From Zygnema circumcarinatum (Eukaryota > Streptophyta > Zygnematophyceae > Zygnematales > Zygnemataceae), in contig CM074804.1 of the NCBI GenBank assembly GCA_037447605.1, forward strand, positions 7,872,527 through 7,936,526: a stretch of DNA of 64,000 nt, given 5' to 3'. Below, piece by piece: positions 26,058-37,700 of the stretch (positions are counted from its first letter, which is position 1; each line of letters starts with the position of its first letter). The position numbers and the translations under genes are program-made. Below the pieces are notes generated by a model that saw only the letters and a list, made by a program, of their open reading frames with translations, was not told the DNA's origin and made no database searches.

Positions 26058-26189
26058 GGGATCGGGGGGGACAGGCGCACCTGCTTGATCGCCACGCATA
26101 GGTGCAGCGGCCGCTAGCCAGCAGCCGCACGCCGCCATGGCCGCCGCCACCAGCCATGCCCTGCGCGCCCCCAAGCCCCCCTCCGTCAT
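13210..26189 (-). CDS. Leucine-rich-repeat receptor-like protein kinase (LRR-RLK)
   Basis: A gene of about 13 kb and some 30 exons. The first exon (26189..26081) gives a signal peptide ([18 protein letters not shown] and onward). Exon 25914..25785 gives the LRRNT cap ([20 protein letters not shown]). About twenty LRR exons of 69-72 nt follow, for example 22146..22078 ([13 protein letters not shown]). The exon at 15758..15666 is the transmembrane helix ([19 protein letters not shown]). Kinase exons: 15494..15277 (P-loop [17 protein letters not shown] lysine), 15099..14967 ([12 protein letters not shown]), 14742..14594 ([12 protein letters not shown]), 14450..14305 ([15 protein letters not shown]), 13954..13855 ([11 protein letters not shown]) and 13590..13210 (C-lobe with YRPEMAEV and a Ser-rich tail). 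All catalytic residues are present and it is an RD kinase, so it is probably active. Layout and kinase sequence recall LRR subfamily VIII-1; the ligand is unknown. Not every LRR exon boundary was fixed. An earlier in-frame ATG exists upstream of 26189. Confidence 0.85.
13722..13818. repeat. (CTAT)n tetranucleotide microsatellite
   Basis: About 95 bp of tatc/catc units in the intron before the last receptor-kinase exon. Confidence 0.9.
14155..14196. repeat. (GGGGA)n microsatellite
   Basis: About eight GGGGA units in the intron between the activation-loop exon and the FGVVLLEL exon of the receptor kinase. Confidence 0.85.
16598..16696. repeat. (GA)n tract in receptor-kinase intron
   Basis: About 95 bp of GA with gagaaaggg interruptions lying directly at the donor side of the LRR exon near 16697-16770. 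Confidence 0.85.
22871..23030 (-). repeat. Tandem TTGAC[C/T] (W-box-like) array in receptor-kinase intron
   Basis: Two nested repeat units are visible on the plus strand: a 20-bp unit agtcaagccaagtcaacacg, and a roughly 55-bp unit containing cccaccggctaaggcaggcc present twice. On the coding strand, thirteen copies of TTGAC occur, each followed by C or T. Confidence 0.8.
24311..24368. repeat. (GA)n microsatellite
   Basis: About 55 bp of GA in a receptor-kinase intron. Confidence 0.85.
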
Positions 26190-26674
26190 GCGCCCTGCCC
26201 CTGTTCCCATGCCCCTCCCTCCCCTACCATGCCCCCTCATGGGCCCATGCATGCATGCGAAGAAGGCAGCCTCATCCCCATCCCCATCCTCACCTTGCCG
26301 CCATGGCGCCCCCCCCCCAGTGGCTGCCCCCAACTCTAACCCTAATGGGGCGACCTCGCCCAGCCCCTGCCCGCCCACGTCAGCTTGCGTCAGCGGGCCT
26401 TGACCTCTCGCCCTCCCGCGCTTGTCGCGTTGCGTCCCTAGAGGACAACGGACTTGGACCTTTCCGTACGGCAGCACGCGACGCCCCCATCTCGCGCGTG
26501 CGAATGGTACGGCACGGTACGCTGACCCCATGTGCATGCATGGCGACGCGCTATGACATGGTGGCTATGATGGATGATGCTGACGGCTGGGGCCGGCCGG
26601 CTCCGCGTGGTTCCGCAGGGTGTTGAAGGCAACCAATAATCGCAATCATGAGCAGTGGGCGCTGAGGTCGGCAG

Positions 26675-26775
26675 GAGGTCGGTGGCATGTCGGTGGCAGG
26701 TCGGTGGCAGGTCGGTGGTAGGTCGGTGAGAGGTCGGCGGGTGGTGTGTCGGCGGGTGGTGTGTCGGCGGGTGGG
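26675..26775. repeat. GGTCGGTGGCA tandem repeat
   Basis: About seven degenerate copies of an 11-bp unit ggtcggtggca, followed by three copies of a 15-bp unit cggcgggtggtgtgt. Confidence 0.85.
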
Positions 26776-26837
26776 GACGGTCCCTGGCTGCCGGCATCGA
26801 ACCGTACGCGGCCCTTGACCTTGGTTTACCCCGTCAG

Positions 26838-26998
26838 TAGGGGGTGTCAGACTTAACAAAATCTTACGAAAAGCGTTACGAAAAAAAAGGTTACGAAAGT
26901 ACTCCGACGCAGGAGGATCGCTATGATACTGGAGTACTCGTTCTGATGTCAAACTTACGAACACGCGTACTGAAATTTTTTAAGTCTGACACCCCCTA
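26838..26998. mobile_element. MITE-like element with 19-bp perfect terminal inverted repeats, TA flanks
   Basis: The left end TAGGGGGTGTCAGACTTAA is the exact reverse complement of the right end. Length is about 160 bp, with no coding capacity. Both ends carry TA, as expected for Tc1/mariner (Stowaway-type) target duplications. A second, diverged copy lies at 63651-63783. Confidence 0.8.
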
Positions 26999-27391
26999 GT
27001 GAGGGGGGACGACGGTAAAGTACTCAGCGCAAGGGACGAAGGCGACGTGGCGGTGGTGGTCGGTCGGTCTCCGGCACGATCTATCCATCGATCGATCCAT
27101 CGATCGATCTAGGATCCAGGGCGGGGCAGTGGCAGCAATGGTCGAGCTCCCCAGTTCTAGGCGTGGTTCTACGGTAAGATGGTTTCAAGCGCGGTGCCCG
27201 CCCGCGCCACACAGACGTCCTCGTTGTGTGTGTTTGTGCGTTCACACGCACCAATTGTCTGCCCGGCCACGTTCCGTTTTGCGATGATGGCAGATGGCGG
27301 CCCGAACCTGTTCACACTATGCGCGTCCTGACAATCTGCCAACCAAGCACCTGCAGCCGTTGGCCCATGACCTGATCGGGTATGCAATTGC

Positions 27392-27655
27392 CATTCTAGT
27401 GCCAATGGTTGGCTAATCCGCCCATCACCATTGGCAATGATTTTTAACCATTGGAAATAGATCAAAGCATAGGGAGTGGTTGGCAACCCTTGAATCCAAC
27501 TGTTGGAACCATAGGCAATGGTTGGCTAGGCCGCCAGCTAATGGTTGCAGCCATTGGCAATGATTGACTGAGTTCGTAAATCAAGTTGGTTGCTATTGGC
27601 AGTCGTTGGTTGGGTGCCAACCAATGGTTAGCAACTATTTCAATGATTGATCCAA
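27392..27655. repeat. Degenerate CCATTGGCAATGGTTGG repeats
   Basis: At least seven CCATTGG/CCAATGG motifs, several as the near-palindrome ccattggcaatggttgg, spaced irregularly over 260 bp. Units are in both orientations. Confidence 0.6.
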
Positions 27656-28514
27656 TAGTCCAACCTCTGTCATGCTGTAATCGATGACTACAACGAAAAA
27701 AAAAGGCTTCCGGTACACTGCCCCAACCTGGTTATTGCGCCACCTGACTATCTAACTCCGTCAACTATTGTTCATGCATGCTCGCAAGTTCGCCCCCCAC
27801 ACTGGCCCCAACTTTCTCGAGGTCCCACGACATTTGTTGACGCAGCGTTTTCGCAAGTTCCTTTGGGCCAGTCAATCAATGTCGGCGGCCCAACTTGCAA
27901 CGACCACCCCCCCCCCGGTTCAAACCAAACCGCCCGCATTTCAAAAAGCGCGTGCCACTGACCCGGATCAAAACGAACGGTCCCGATGCGCCCCCCTCCA
28001 CCCTGCACTAAATCGACGGCCACGGTCGCCCCGTTGCTCTGCCCTCTCGCGGCAACGGCTCTGTCGCCCGGAGGTTTGGGGGACCGTACATGCTCGTACC
28101 TGTCCGTACGGTCCCTGGTCGACCTGCCGCGGAGACCGCGCCACGCGGCGGCTTGTGAGGCGTCGTTGACGCTTTTGGGAAGTGCCGATTTTTTTTGTCG
28201 GGTTGACCATGACCGCAGGTTTTTTATGTGCTGCCCGTTTATCTGATAATTTCGAAATATGGATAGAAAATAGTTTAATTGTGAAATAGGCGAATTACAT
28301 TGGTGATCAAAATTCGAAATTCTCTGAATGTAGTTTTTTGACCAATGGGCGAAACGGAAACTTTTCGGGCAGCCGCGTCCGCAAACTAGGAAAAAACCTG
28401 AAAGTGCAAATTTTCCTGAAAGTTCACCAAAGTTTTCTGACAGTCAGGTTTTTTTTAGCAGTGGAACGCAGGCAGCAGGAGGCAGAGGGCTGATTGCTGG
28501 AGGAGAGGGAGAGA

Positions 28515-28735
28515 TCCCACCCACTTCCTCTCCCTCTACGGTGGGAGAGAGCGCCATGCCCTCCCTTTCTCCTTGTCACTCTCCGTCTTCCCTCTCCTTC
28601 CCTCCTTCCTCTCCTTCCCCTTCCCCTTCTCCCCCCTCTCCCTCACCCTCCCCATTTCTCTCTACCTCTCCCCTCCCTTAGTTTCCCCTCTCCCTTCCTC
28701 CCTCCCTTCCCTCTCCTGTTGATCAGTATTCCCCC
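28515..28735 (+). promoter_or_regulatory. CT-rich leader of RME-8-like gene
   Basis: Pyrimidine-rich DNA (cttccctctc-type) runs into the ATG at 28736. Such tracts are typical of plant 5'UTRs and initiator regions. No TATA box is visible. Confidence 0.4.
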
Positions 28736-31700
28736 ATGGACTATGAAGTGTTCCTCGTGCGCCTCCCCGGCTACACCCGCCCGACGCGCCACATCTCGAG
28801 GCTGCTGCGCGTGTCAGAGCATGGCCTCTCCCTCTCCTCCCTCTCTCCCTCCACTCCCTCCGTCACGGAGTACAGCTTTGAGAGTGTCACCAATGTGGCC
28901 GTCTCGCAAACAGACGCGCAGGAGTTCTCCTTCGACGTCCTGGACAGCGCAGGGGCCTCTATCACACACTCCTTTCTGTGCTTTTCCAGGGAGCGCCTGC
29001 TCACCACTCTCTTCAACAGACTGGACGATCTCAATGGCATAGGTGGGGTCTCTGTCTCTTTCTTTCTCTCTCTCTCTCTCCCTCTGTGTCGCGCTTTTCC
29101 TCGTCTGCTCACTCTCTCGTTCAATCATTGTATGTCTCGCTTCTTCTCCCTGCGAGCTGCCCCTCGCGCTCTCTCTCCCTCTCTATCTCTCCTTGTCTTC
29201 CTCTCTCTCCCTCTCTCCCTTTCCTTCCCTCTGGATCTGTATTTGTAACTGGCTAGAATCGAGCAAGCGGGAAAGAAAACCACACGGGGGAGTTTAGGGA
29301 GAAAACTGCAGGATGAAACTTAATGAAGGGCACCGAGTTAGGGTTGAACTTATTGTTGCGCTTTTCTTTCTACTTTGCAGGGACGGATTTTAACGTTAAA
29401 AAGCACAGCAACCGAGTGGGCGCATTTGTGGAAGTGGTTTTACGCCTGCGAAGCACTTCTCTCGTGAAGATGGTAACAGCTGGTGTTCGGCACGAGAGGC
29501 GGAAGGTAGCAGCCGAATGCAAGATATTTATTTTTTCATGCATATTCTCAAGCATCCACATCTATGTGCATGAAGCATACGCATGTGAGTCCAATTTTTT
29601 TAAACTCAAGGGGACATGGTTGCATTTTGCAGGCCAGCAACATGAAGAAGATTAACTTGCAAGACATCGTGAAGATTGATACGGTGGGAGATGACGGGAG
29701 GATGGTGCTCCTGCATATGAAATCTCGAGTCTGGCGACTTACAATTCCAAAAGACGCTCTGCAATTCGCACTTTCCTTACAGCGGAATATGAAGGTATCT
29801 TGGATGAACTGAAGGTTTGGATGAAGTTGAATTGTGGCTAAAATTAGCATGCGAGTCGAAAAAAAGTTCAGCTTCAGTTGGGTCGAAACGTTAAAATTGA
29901 GTGCTTGTAAGACGTGTTCCGTTTTGACCTTTTTCTTTTGACTTTTTTTAATTCTGTCTTGGAGGTTTGCAGACCTATCTGAACCGTGATATTGAGGTGG
30001 AGAAGAGTATACCGTCGGCGCTAATCGATGCTGTGGCTGTACGGATGGCTCTACTGGTATGGAAATTGAAGGGTTGAATGGCTTCTAGGAGTCCTGCATT
30101 GTAAGGGTTTTCTGAGTTTTTAGATCAAAACTAGCTATTTGGGTTCTTAACGGTTTCCTGAACTTTAAAGCCATCAATTTGTTGTTGACACTTTGCACAC
30201 ACTTGCACCTTCCAAAACCATTCCTTTCACTCGCAGAAAATTTCCAGTAACTCGTATTGACTTATTGAGGGAAATACACACGAACCAGAAGATTTTTATC
30301 CAGCAAAAAATCTATTCAGCACTTGAATATTAAAAAATTGCTGTCCTCGTCCTCCAATAACATGCTTCTTAAGCAGGGCCACTCCATTAAGGAAAGTCTT
30401 CAATGGCTTCAGGGAAATGATTAGCTCTCTGTTCATTACAAGATCAAATAACTGGAACAACCTTTCCAGTCTACATTATACTATAACATATATACTGTGT
30501 CGTTTTGTTATGATTGTTTTGCCCCGACCACAAATTGTGAGTGGAAGGAAAAGAGAGGAAGGGGGAGAGGGAGGGATGGATATGGGAGAACAAGAGAGAG
30601 GGGGATAGGGGAGAAAAAGGAGAAATACAGAGGGTGCGAGGAATTTTCCTATGGAGAGAGAAAAGGAAAAAAAGAGGCAGAGGGTTGTGACAGAAAGAGA
30701 AGGAGAGAGAGAGCGAAAGGGAGAAAGTGGGCGATAGGGAGAGGGAAGGGAGATCTTGATAGCGGTTTGTGGAATTCCATAACATGCAACAAATCTTTTT
30801 CTAAGGAAAATCAGACTCTAAAGTTATCATGGAGGACTTTGTGGGAACAGAAGTCCTATCCTGTTCTTTATGAGTTCACTGCCACGAAAAACTTGGAGGG
30901 AGGATCCGGAAATCAGAGAGAGCGAGGAATAGTAATAACCAGCGAACACTTGGCAGAACTTTCGGGAGAGGAGGTCATCGGCATTCAGAAGTGAGGCTTT
31001 CCTTTCGGAGTTCTCATCAATCCGATCCGAATGCCTTTTCTCATCAGCTGTTCAAGCACTCTGGACTTTTTTTCTTACTTTGACCATCACCTGACTGAAG
31101 TCGCTTCGCTTAAACAATAGTACTTATATTATAAATCTTAATAACTATGTTACACTATACTGTTCTGTACTGTGTACTTCGACCCTCAATATACGTGGTT
31201 TTGGTTGCCCAATGTTGGGGCAGCCTGAGCGACATTCTTGGTCTGGTTGTGAGCGACAAGAACGACAACGAAGTGATTTTGGAGTTCCGAGACTGGCGGC
31301 CCACGCAGTACTTCCTCCCGGAGAGGGACTCCTTTGTGGGGGCGCTGGCGGAGGTGATGGGCATTTCCAAAGGCGCGCAGTTCAGCGTGCGTCTCGAGCA
31401 GTTTTTTTCGCATACTCTTCCTGACAAGCCGCTGCCGTTGTACCAGGTGTGAATTCCTCCCTGAAAGAGAGGTAGAGAGAGGAAGGAGGAAGGGAGGGAG
31501 GGAGGGAGGGAGGGAGGAGGAGGGAGGGAGGGAGGGAGGGAGGGAGGGAGGGAGGGAGGGAGGGAGGGAGGGAGGGAGGGGAGAGAGAGGGAGGGAGGGA
31601 GGGAGGGAGGGAGGGAGAGGGGAGAGGGAGGGGTGGGAGGGGAGGGAGGGGAGGGAGTGGAGGGAGAGGAGGGAGGGGGGGAAGGGAGGGGAGGGAGGGA

Positions 31701-34653
31701 GGGAGGGAGGGGAGGGAAGGGAGGGAGGGAGGGAGGGAAAGGGAGAGAAGGCGAAGGAGGGAAAGGGAGAGAAGGCGAGGGAGGGAAAGGGAGAGAAGGC
31801 GAGGGAGGGAAAGGGAGAGAAAGCGAGGGAGGGAAAGGGAGAGGAGACTAGGAGTGAGGAAGGCAGAACGAGCAAGGGAGAGAGAGGGTTGAGGGGGGGC
31901 AAGGAAAGAGGAATGCAGAACGAGCAAGAGAAAGCGGGAGAGAGAAGTAAAAACGCAGGAGGGGGCGGGAAGGGGAAGGGGAAAGGTGAAAGGGTAGGTT
32001 GCATCACTTTCGCTGACTCTAAAGCAGTTCAAGCAGAGGGAGGGCCACATGCAGTAGGTGAGAGGGTGTAGCAGAGCCCATCTGCAATACACGAAATCGT
32101 ATAGAAACCGAGGAAAGTGGAAGAGATTGCCTTCTCCACAATGTCATTAAGATATGCCTCGTGCTGGACGATGACCCTGTGTGCAATAAGGACAAATGTA
32201 GGCAAGAGCATAAATGGATTGTGTCACTTGGTTAAAGGACAACTTGATGAGTGTAGTAACTAATCCGGTAGGATGTTTCATACGGGAGGCTTTATACTTT
32301 TAATCGGACTTAAATGCGTCCTATGAAATAATTCAACGCTCAGTTGCACAGTGTGAAGCAAGCGAGCGAGTCCTTGAAGCAGTGCTTTATCCAGTGAACT
32401 AAAATGAATTGCGTTTGAATTCGAGGTTAACACCTACGATGAAAAATAGGAGTCAGTCTATTCCAAATCCATGACACGTAGGACAATTCTTAAGGAGATT
32501 CTTCTCAGTAATCAACATGATGTTGTATCTAGAAAGACCTTACGGTTTAGAAACACTACAAAACAGAGTTACAGACCTCGTCGGCTTTACTTTGAAACAC
32601 CCTGAAAAGTAGCTTATTCCTTTTGTCAAAGCACTTTTCATTGCAATTCCTTCCGAAACGCCTGGATTTTAGGAGGCGCTTGTGACGCATTGGGAACAAA
32701 TGGTGATGAGACAGGAGACGTTACAACATAAGAATGGGACTGCTTACAGAAGAACTAAGCCTCCATCTTCCGATGTCGAGTTATTTAGATTCTCAAGCAG
32801 AGCGCTATCGCTTGACATACTGCGGTTTCGGTGCCACCCAACTCATCATTGTACTTTGTGAATTCTATGCAGAACGAATGTGAGATTTACATGATTTCTC
32901 GATTCATGTCAGTTTACAACAGTTACAAAGACTCTGGGCAACTTGGATCCCAACGGGCGCAGTCCGTGTGGTTCCCCTTATTGAAGGACTATGCATGCAA
33001 TATGCATGTGAGTGGGCCCGCACGCATACTCTCTCTCTCTCTCTCTCTCTTTCCCACTCTCTCTCTCTCGCGCTCGCTCTCTATCTCTCTCACTCACTCT
33101 TTGGATGAGTGAAACACCATCAAGTTCATATACAATTTTACTAGAAGCCTTCAAAATGCTTTTTTTTCAGTACACACTTGTCGTTTCAATGCCCTTGGTT
33201 TCTTCACTGGTGGTTCTAATACTAATTCCAGGGAACTACGTGTCGTCAATTCAGATTGGAGACTCGCTTATTATCGATTCAAGACCTCTGTATGCAGTTG
33301 CTGAGGTGCTTAGGACAAGTCTTGGTAAGCGTGCTGAGAGTCTGAACTCTACTTCTAAAATTATATTGTCACTCTTCCAATGCTGCCATTCTTGTTCTGC
33401 AAGATGATTCTTTACTCGGGGTTTTTTTTAGATTATTGAGTAAAGAGCTAAGCCAAGTTTCCATGTGCTGGTTATGGCTTTACTTGGCAGCCATGAAACC
33501 GGGGCTTGGCTCGTCCTATGCGGTCACGTGCTGCATTGTACTGCAGAGGCTACTGGCTTCGCGTGCGTGCTTCGATTCAGTAAAGAGCAATCCTGAATTC
33601 GCAAAGCTTCTTCTCCAGGTGAGGCCCAAGTTCTGTTTATCTCTCAGCATGCTGTTCCGATCCTCTGCTTGCATAACAGCAGCTGTGAAACGCACAGGCG
33701 CGTAGGGGTCCACATTCATCATGCATTCATTCATCCTCCATTTTCTAGGCATGGAAGGAGCTCCCTATTGGATGTTCATGCATTCAGCCCCCTCTCATCG
33801 AGCAGTGGTCCTTAGGGTTGTTCGAGGTCTTGAAGTTAACTGACCACATGTGCAAGGCGATTGTGTTTGTTTAATGGTATTGTGGATTCTTTATGCAGGC
33901 AATGAAGTCGAACAATTCGGTAGTTGCGTATTCTGCTGCCACAACTCTGCGAACTTCCGTCAAGTTCTATGCGAACGAGCCCAGCACCACCTCCAGTCTA
34001 TCCTTCCTTGGCAGCTCGGGCCCCTCTTCTGCGGTACAGTCACCATTCCCTCCGGTCTGCTGACCCTGTCTACAGGTTTTTTTCCTTTTTTTCTACAGGA
34101 CTTACATAAAGCCTGTCTTGTGATATTTCTGAAGCCGAATAATACTGTATAACCAATAGCTTGTAGAAGAAAGGCGCGACTTTTTCCGCTGTGTTTGAAC
34201 ATATGCGTTTGGTATCGACCCGTCAGCTGCTCGAAAATTTGAACGTATATAGTGGGGATCCATGTAAGGGTGGCTCTTCTACCACTTTCCGACACTGTTA
34301 GGTTGCCATTGAATGCCCCCTTTGAGTTTAGACTTTTTTTTATTTTTTAGCCTAGTAAGCCTAGTTTTTTGCGGAATGAAGCGGTCGGAGCTGTCATTTA
34401 CCATGGACTGGGACTGACTGAAGACTCATTCAGGTGGGATGCAGGAAGCAGCCAACAAGCTTGTCGTACTTTCAATAGACAATCTCCAAATCCTCATCGC
34501 CCTCCTTCAGACGCATGCACTCATCAATCAGAACGCTCTGCAGGTGGTTGTCCACAACTTATGGAACTTTCATGGGTGTCGGAGATTAAAAATATTGGGT
34601 TAGAGCAGACTCGAAAGGTGGTGATGTCGGCAATAGTGCGGATTGCTTTTTGT

Positions 34654-34738
<85 letters not shown>

Positions 34739-37700
34739 CGGGATCGGGAAAGTAGGAAGATGGCGGAGGACCTCTACAGCGTGAGTGGGCCCACTGTATG
34801 CATTACTGCACTTCATTTGCTGAGTAGTATTATGTGAATTCATGTGTATTACAATTCGCAGGTTCTCGGAGTGCTTGAAATCCTGACGATGGCACTCAAT
34901 CTTCCCCCCGCCTCGGATGCAGAGGCCGAACGGCAATGGACAAATGTAAGCTGGGCTGAGAATTTCTCGTTGACTAGAATTTCCTTTTCATGTCACATGT
35001 TGCTATTATGTTGCGAGTTTGTGTGTGTGTTGAATTTGTACAATAAGAAGCCTTTCTCAGCGAGTCTTCTCCGCCCTGACCTGCACAGGCTTTGGAGAAT
35101 TCTTTGATCAGAGCGGCAGAGGCGCTATGTGCCACCTGCAGAACAAGAAGCTCGATCATGTTTCGAACGTAAGGGTTCAGCACCAAAGTACTCAATAGAA
35201 GCACATCTTTCACCTTCTGTTGACGAGGTTTCTGCCATGTTTTCAAATTCAGTTTATAAATCTGATTAGAGAATTGGGTGGTTTAGCGTTCCTTAACAAT
35301 TGTAGGATGTAATGGTGACCACTGATTATCTTACAAATGTCCAATCGCACACTTCCTTCGGGTTATGCACGTTTTTAGGCATTTCCATCCTGCTTCCCCT
35401 ATAAAGTTAAGGACATTGTTTTTCGCCCAATGTTCTGTGCATGTGCAGAAACGCCATGCTATTGAAAACTGCTCTCACAAAGTGCTCTCTCCCTACTGCG
35501 AATCAGCTGCAGGTGTGTATGTTCCCAAGAGCTGCTTGTCTAGTCATCCAGCCGAAAGGCCTTTTCCAACTTTAAATCCAAGATCAAACCGTTAATAATA
35601 AGACTAAGAGTATTGTTTCTATGATTTTCGCTCGCCTTGTGTCTTCATTTTCTGAGGCACAGCATGCAATATCCGATTTCTGTAGAAAACAGAAATTCGC
35701 AATCAGAGTGCGTGCTTACTTCCAATGGAGAACTGTTTGCAGAACATGTTACGATCGCGGTGTGCGGTGCTCCTTTACTTACGGCATGCATTGTTTTCAA
35801 AGAATGAGCGGACTCGAGAGCTGAGTGCGAGTCTGGTCTACCTCATGATGGAAGGCAGCGCTGAGACCCGAGCCATGCTCAAAAGCATCCTCCCCACAGT
35901 GAGTGGAAAGCATCCCATTGCTAATCTCATTTCACTCACTCACAAATTTCTCATTTCACTCATTTCACTCGCTGATTCAAGCCTCATCTCCTTATCGGTC
36001 GCTTTTGCGATCATTCGATCACTCGGGTCTTCCAGAACGCCAAACTGAACGTCGAACTGATCTGCATGTTTGCGGCTCTGCACATATAGGGGGCTCCATT
36101 GAGATTTGTTTTTGAGGTTCTGAAAATCGACTCAGTGGGAGGAGAAAGAACAGACATCGACAGAGTGTTAAGGCTTCACTGATGCTTGTGCAGGGTTTTG
36201 ACGGTGTGTACAATCGCAAAATGGAGATGGTCCGACCGACCGAAACAGTACGGCTTCTCCACACTTCCTTTCTGTTCTTTTGATGTCGCGGATGTGCTTC
36301 CTTTTGAGAGCTTAGAAATGTGAGAAATTCTGATAGCATGAATGTTTTATTTTCCGCTTTCTTCTGAGCTTCTCCAGCTGCCGGATCTCCGCGCAAGCCG
36401 CAATGTGAGCCTCCGAAAAAGTATCGAACTGGAAGAAAGAAGAGCGGGAAAGATGGTGGCATGGTTGGACACTTTGGACATGCTGCGAACCGACACAATC
36501 TCTACTCCTGTCTTGGTTTGGAACGACTTCAAGCGGCAAGAGCTTTTGAAGGTATAAAATCACGACAGAGGTCCTCTACTATAGTTGAACTTCATGACGA
36601 AAAAGGAAGACGAGGAAAGTTTGCGTCTGGAATGGAAGTTGAATATGAAATTTGTGTGATTTGTATGTTCTTGAACATGAATGCAAGGACGGAGAAACAA
36701 TCCTCTGCCCAAGGCCAAGCCAAAGTCTGTACAATCTCCAGTATATTATTATACCCTGGGGTGTTCTGACAGGTTTTTGTTATTGGATGCTTGTACTATT
36801 CGTGTCCAGTTTCTGAGGGAAGAGGTGGAGGTCTACGATCGGACTGCAAATGCTACTGCAGGAAGAGACTTGGAGTACAACAGCTATGACACAGAGCTTG
36901 TCTTCTCCGCTCTCAGCGAAAACAATGGTTCTCTCCCTCCCTCCATCCATGGATCTCCTCATCCCCGTTCCTCCCGTAAGCTTATGCTGCTGAAGACCAT
37001 ACACGTTGATGAAGAATCTCTGACTTCTCCCTCATCCACTATCTGTTGAGTCTGCAGAGGTTTGCAAGACAATGATCGATGGTATCCATCTGGAGATTCT
37101 TGTGGACAAGCTGAATGAGGATGAGCCTGGCCTAGATTCTCACTGGAAGGTACGAACATAAGACTGCAAAACAGCACATACGCTGATCTCATCTCCCTCT
37201 CTCTTGCTTCACTCCTTACCCTAGAAACCTCGCACAACTCAACTACCACTGTTTCCTTTTGTCCACTCCTTTGAATCCTTTCCTTTGGCATCTTGTGCAG
37301 CTTGAACACCCTGTAAGGCTCTTCCAGGCAGTTTTCCATGCTCTGCTAGTATGCTTCACTCCCCTCTATGCTACTAGCAACCTGCCGGAAGTAGAGCCGC
37401 GGTTGGCCATGGATGCGCTTACCTGGATATATGAGCGGCATGCGGCGGAGCTGGGGGCCACCATAGACAACCTCAAAGTGGTAGAGGTAGGAGTTCGTCT
37501 TTTCTTCCATCGCACAAACATGCAGGGAGGTAATGTTGGGCACGGCGGGTTGCCATGTAAGGGCTTGTGTTTAACACGGGATAATCCAAACGAGTCGTAG
37601 AACTGAAGATAATTTGAGGTCCTTTTTTGCTGCAGACATTGGTTGCTATGCTTCGAGAAGCTATGGAGAATGAGCACCACGTGTTTGCCTTCAAGTCCGT

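Larger units (their letters stand above)
26190..28735. other. Divergent intergenic region between receptor kinase and RME-8-like gene
   Basis: About 2.5 kb between two divergently transcribed genes, so it holds both promoters. It contains a CATGCATG run (26248-26260), a GGTCGGTGGCA tandem array (26675-26775), a MITE (26838-26998), ATCGATCC short repeats (27083-27110), degenerate CCATTGG repeats (27392-27655) and a CT-rich leader (28515-28735) that abuts the RME-8-like ATG. No convincing coding sequence is seen. Confidence 0.55.

Noticed and set aside
28228..28373. Possible MITE with GCTGCCCG/CGGGCAGC ends and internal TTCGAAAT inverted blocks
   Set aside because: Terminal repeats are only 8 bp, there is no target duplication, and no second copy is in the window.
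33232..33324. Alternative reading of RME-8-like exon 8 starting at 33233 (GTTCRQFRLETRLL and onward)
   Set aside because: It is open, but its phase does not continue into exon 9; starting at 33255 keeps the phase on both sides.
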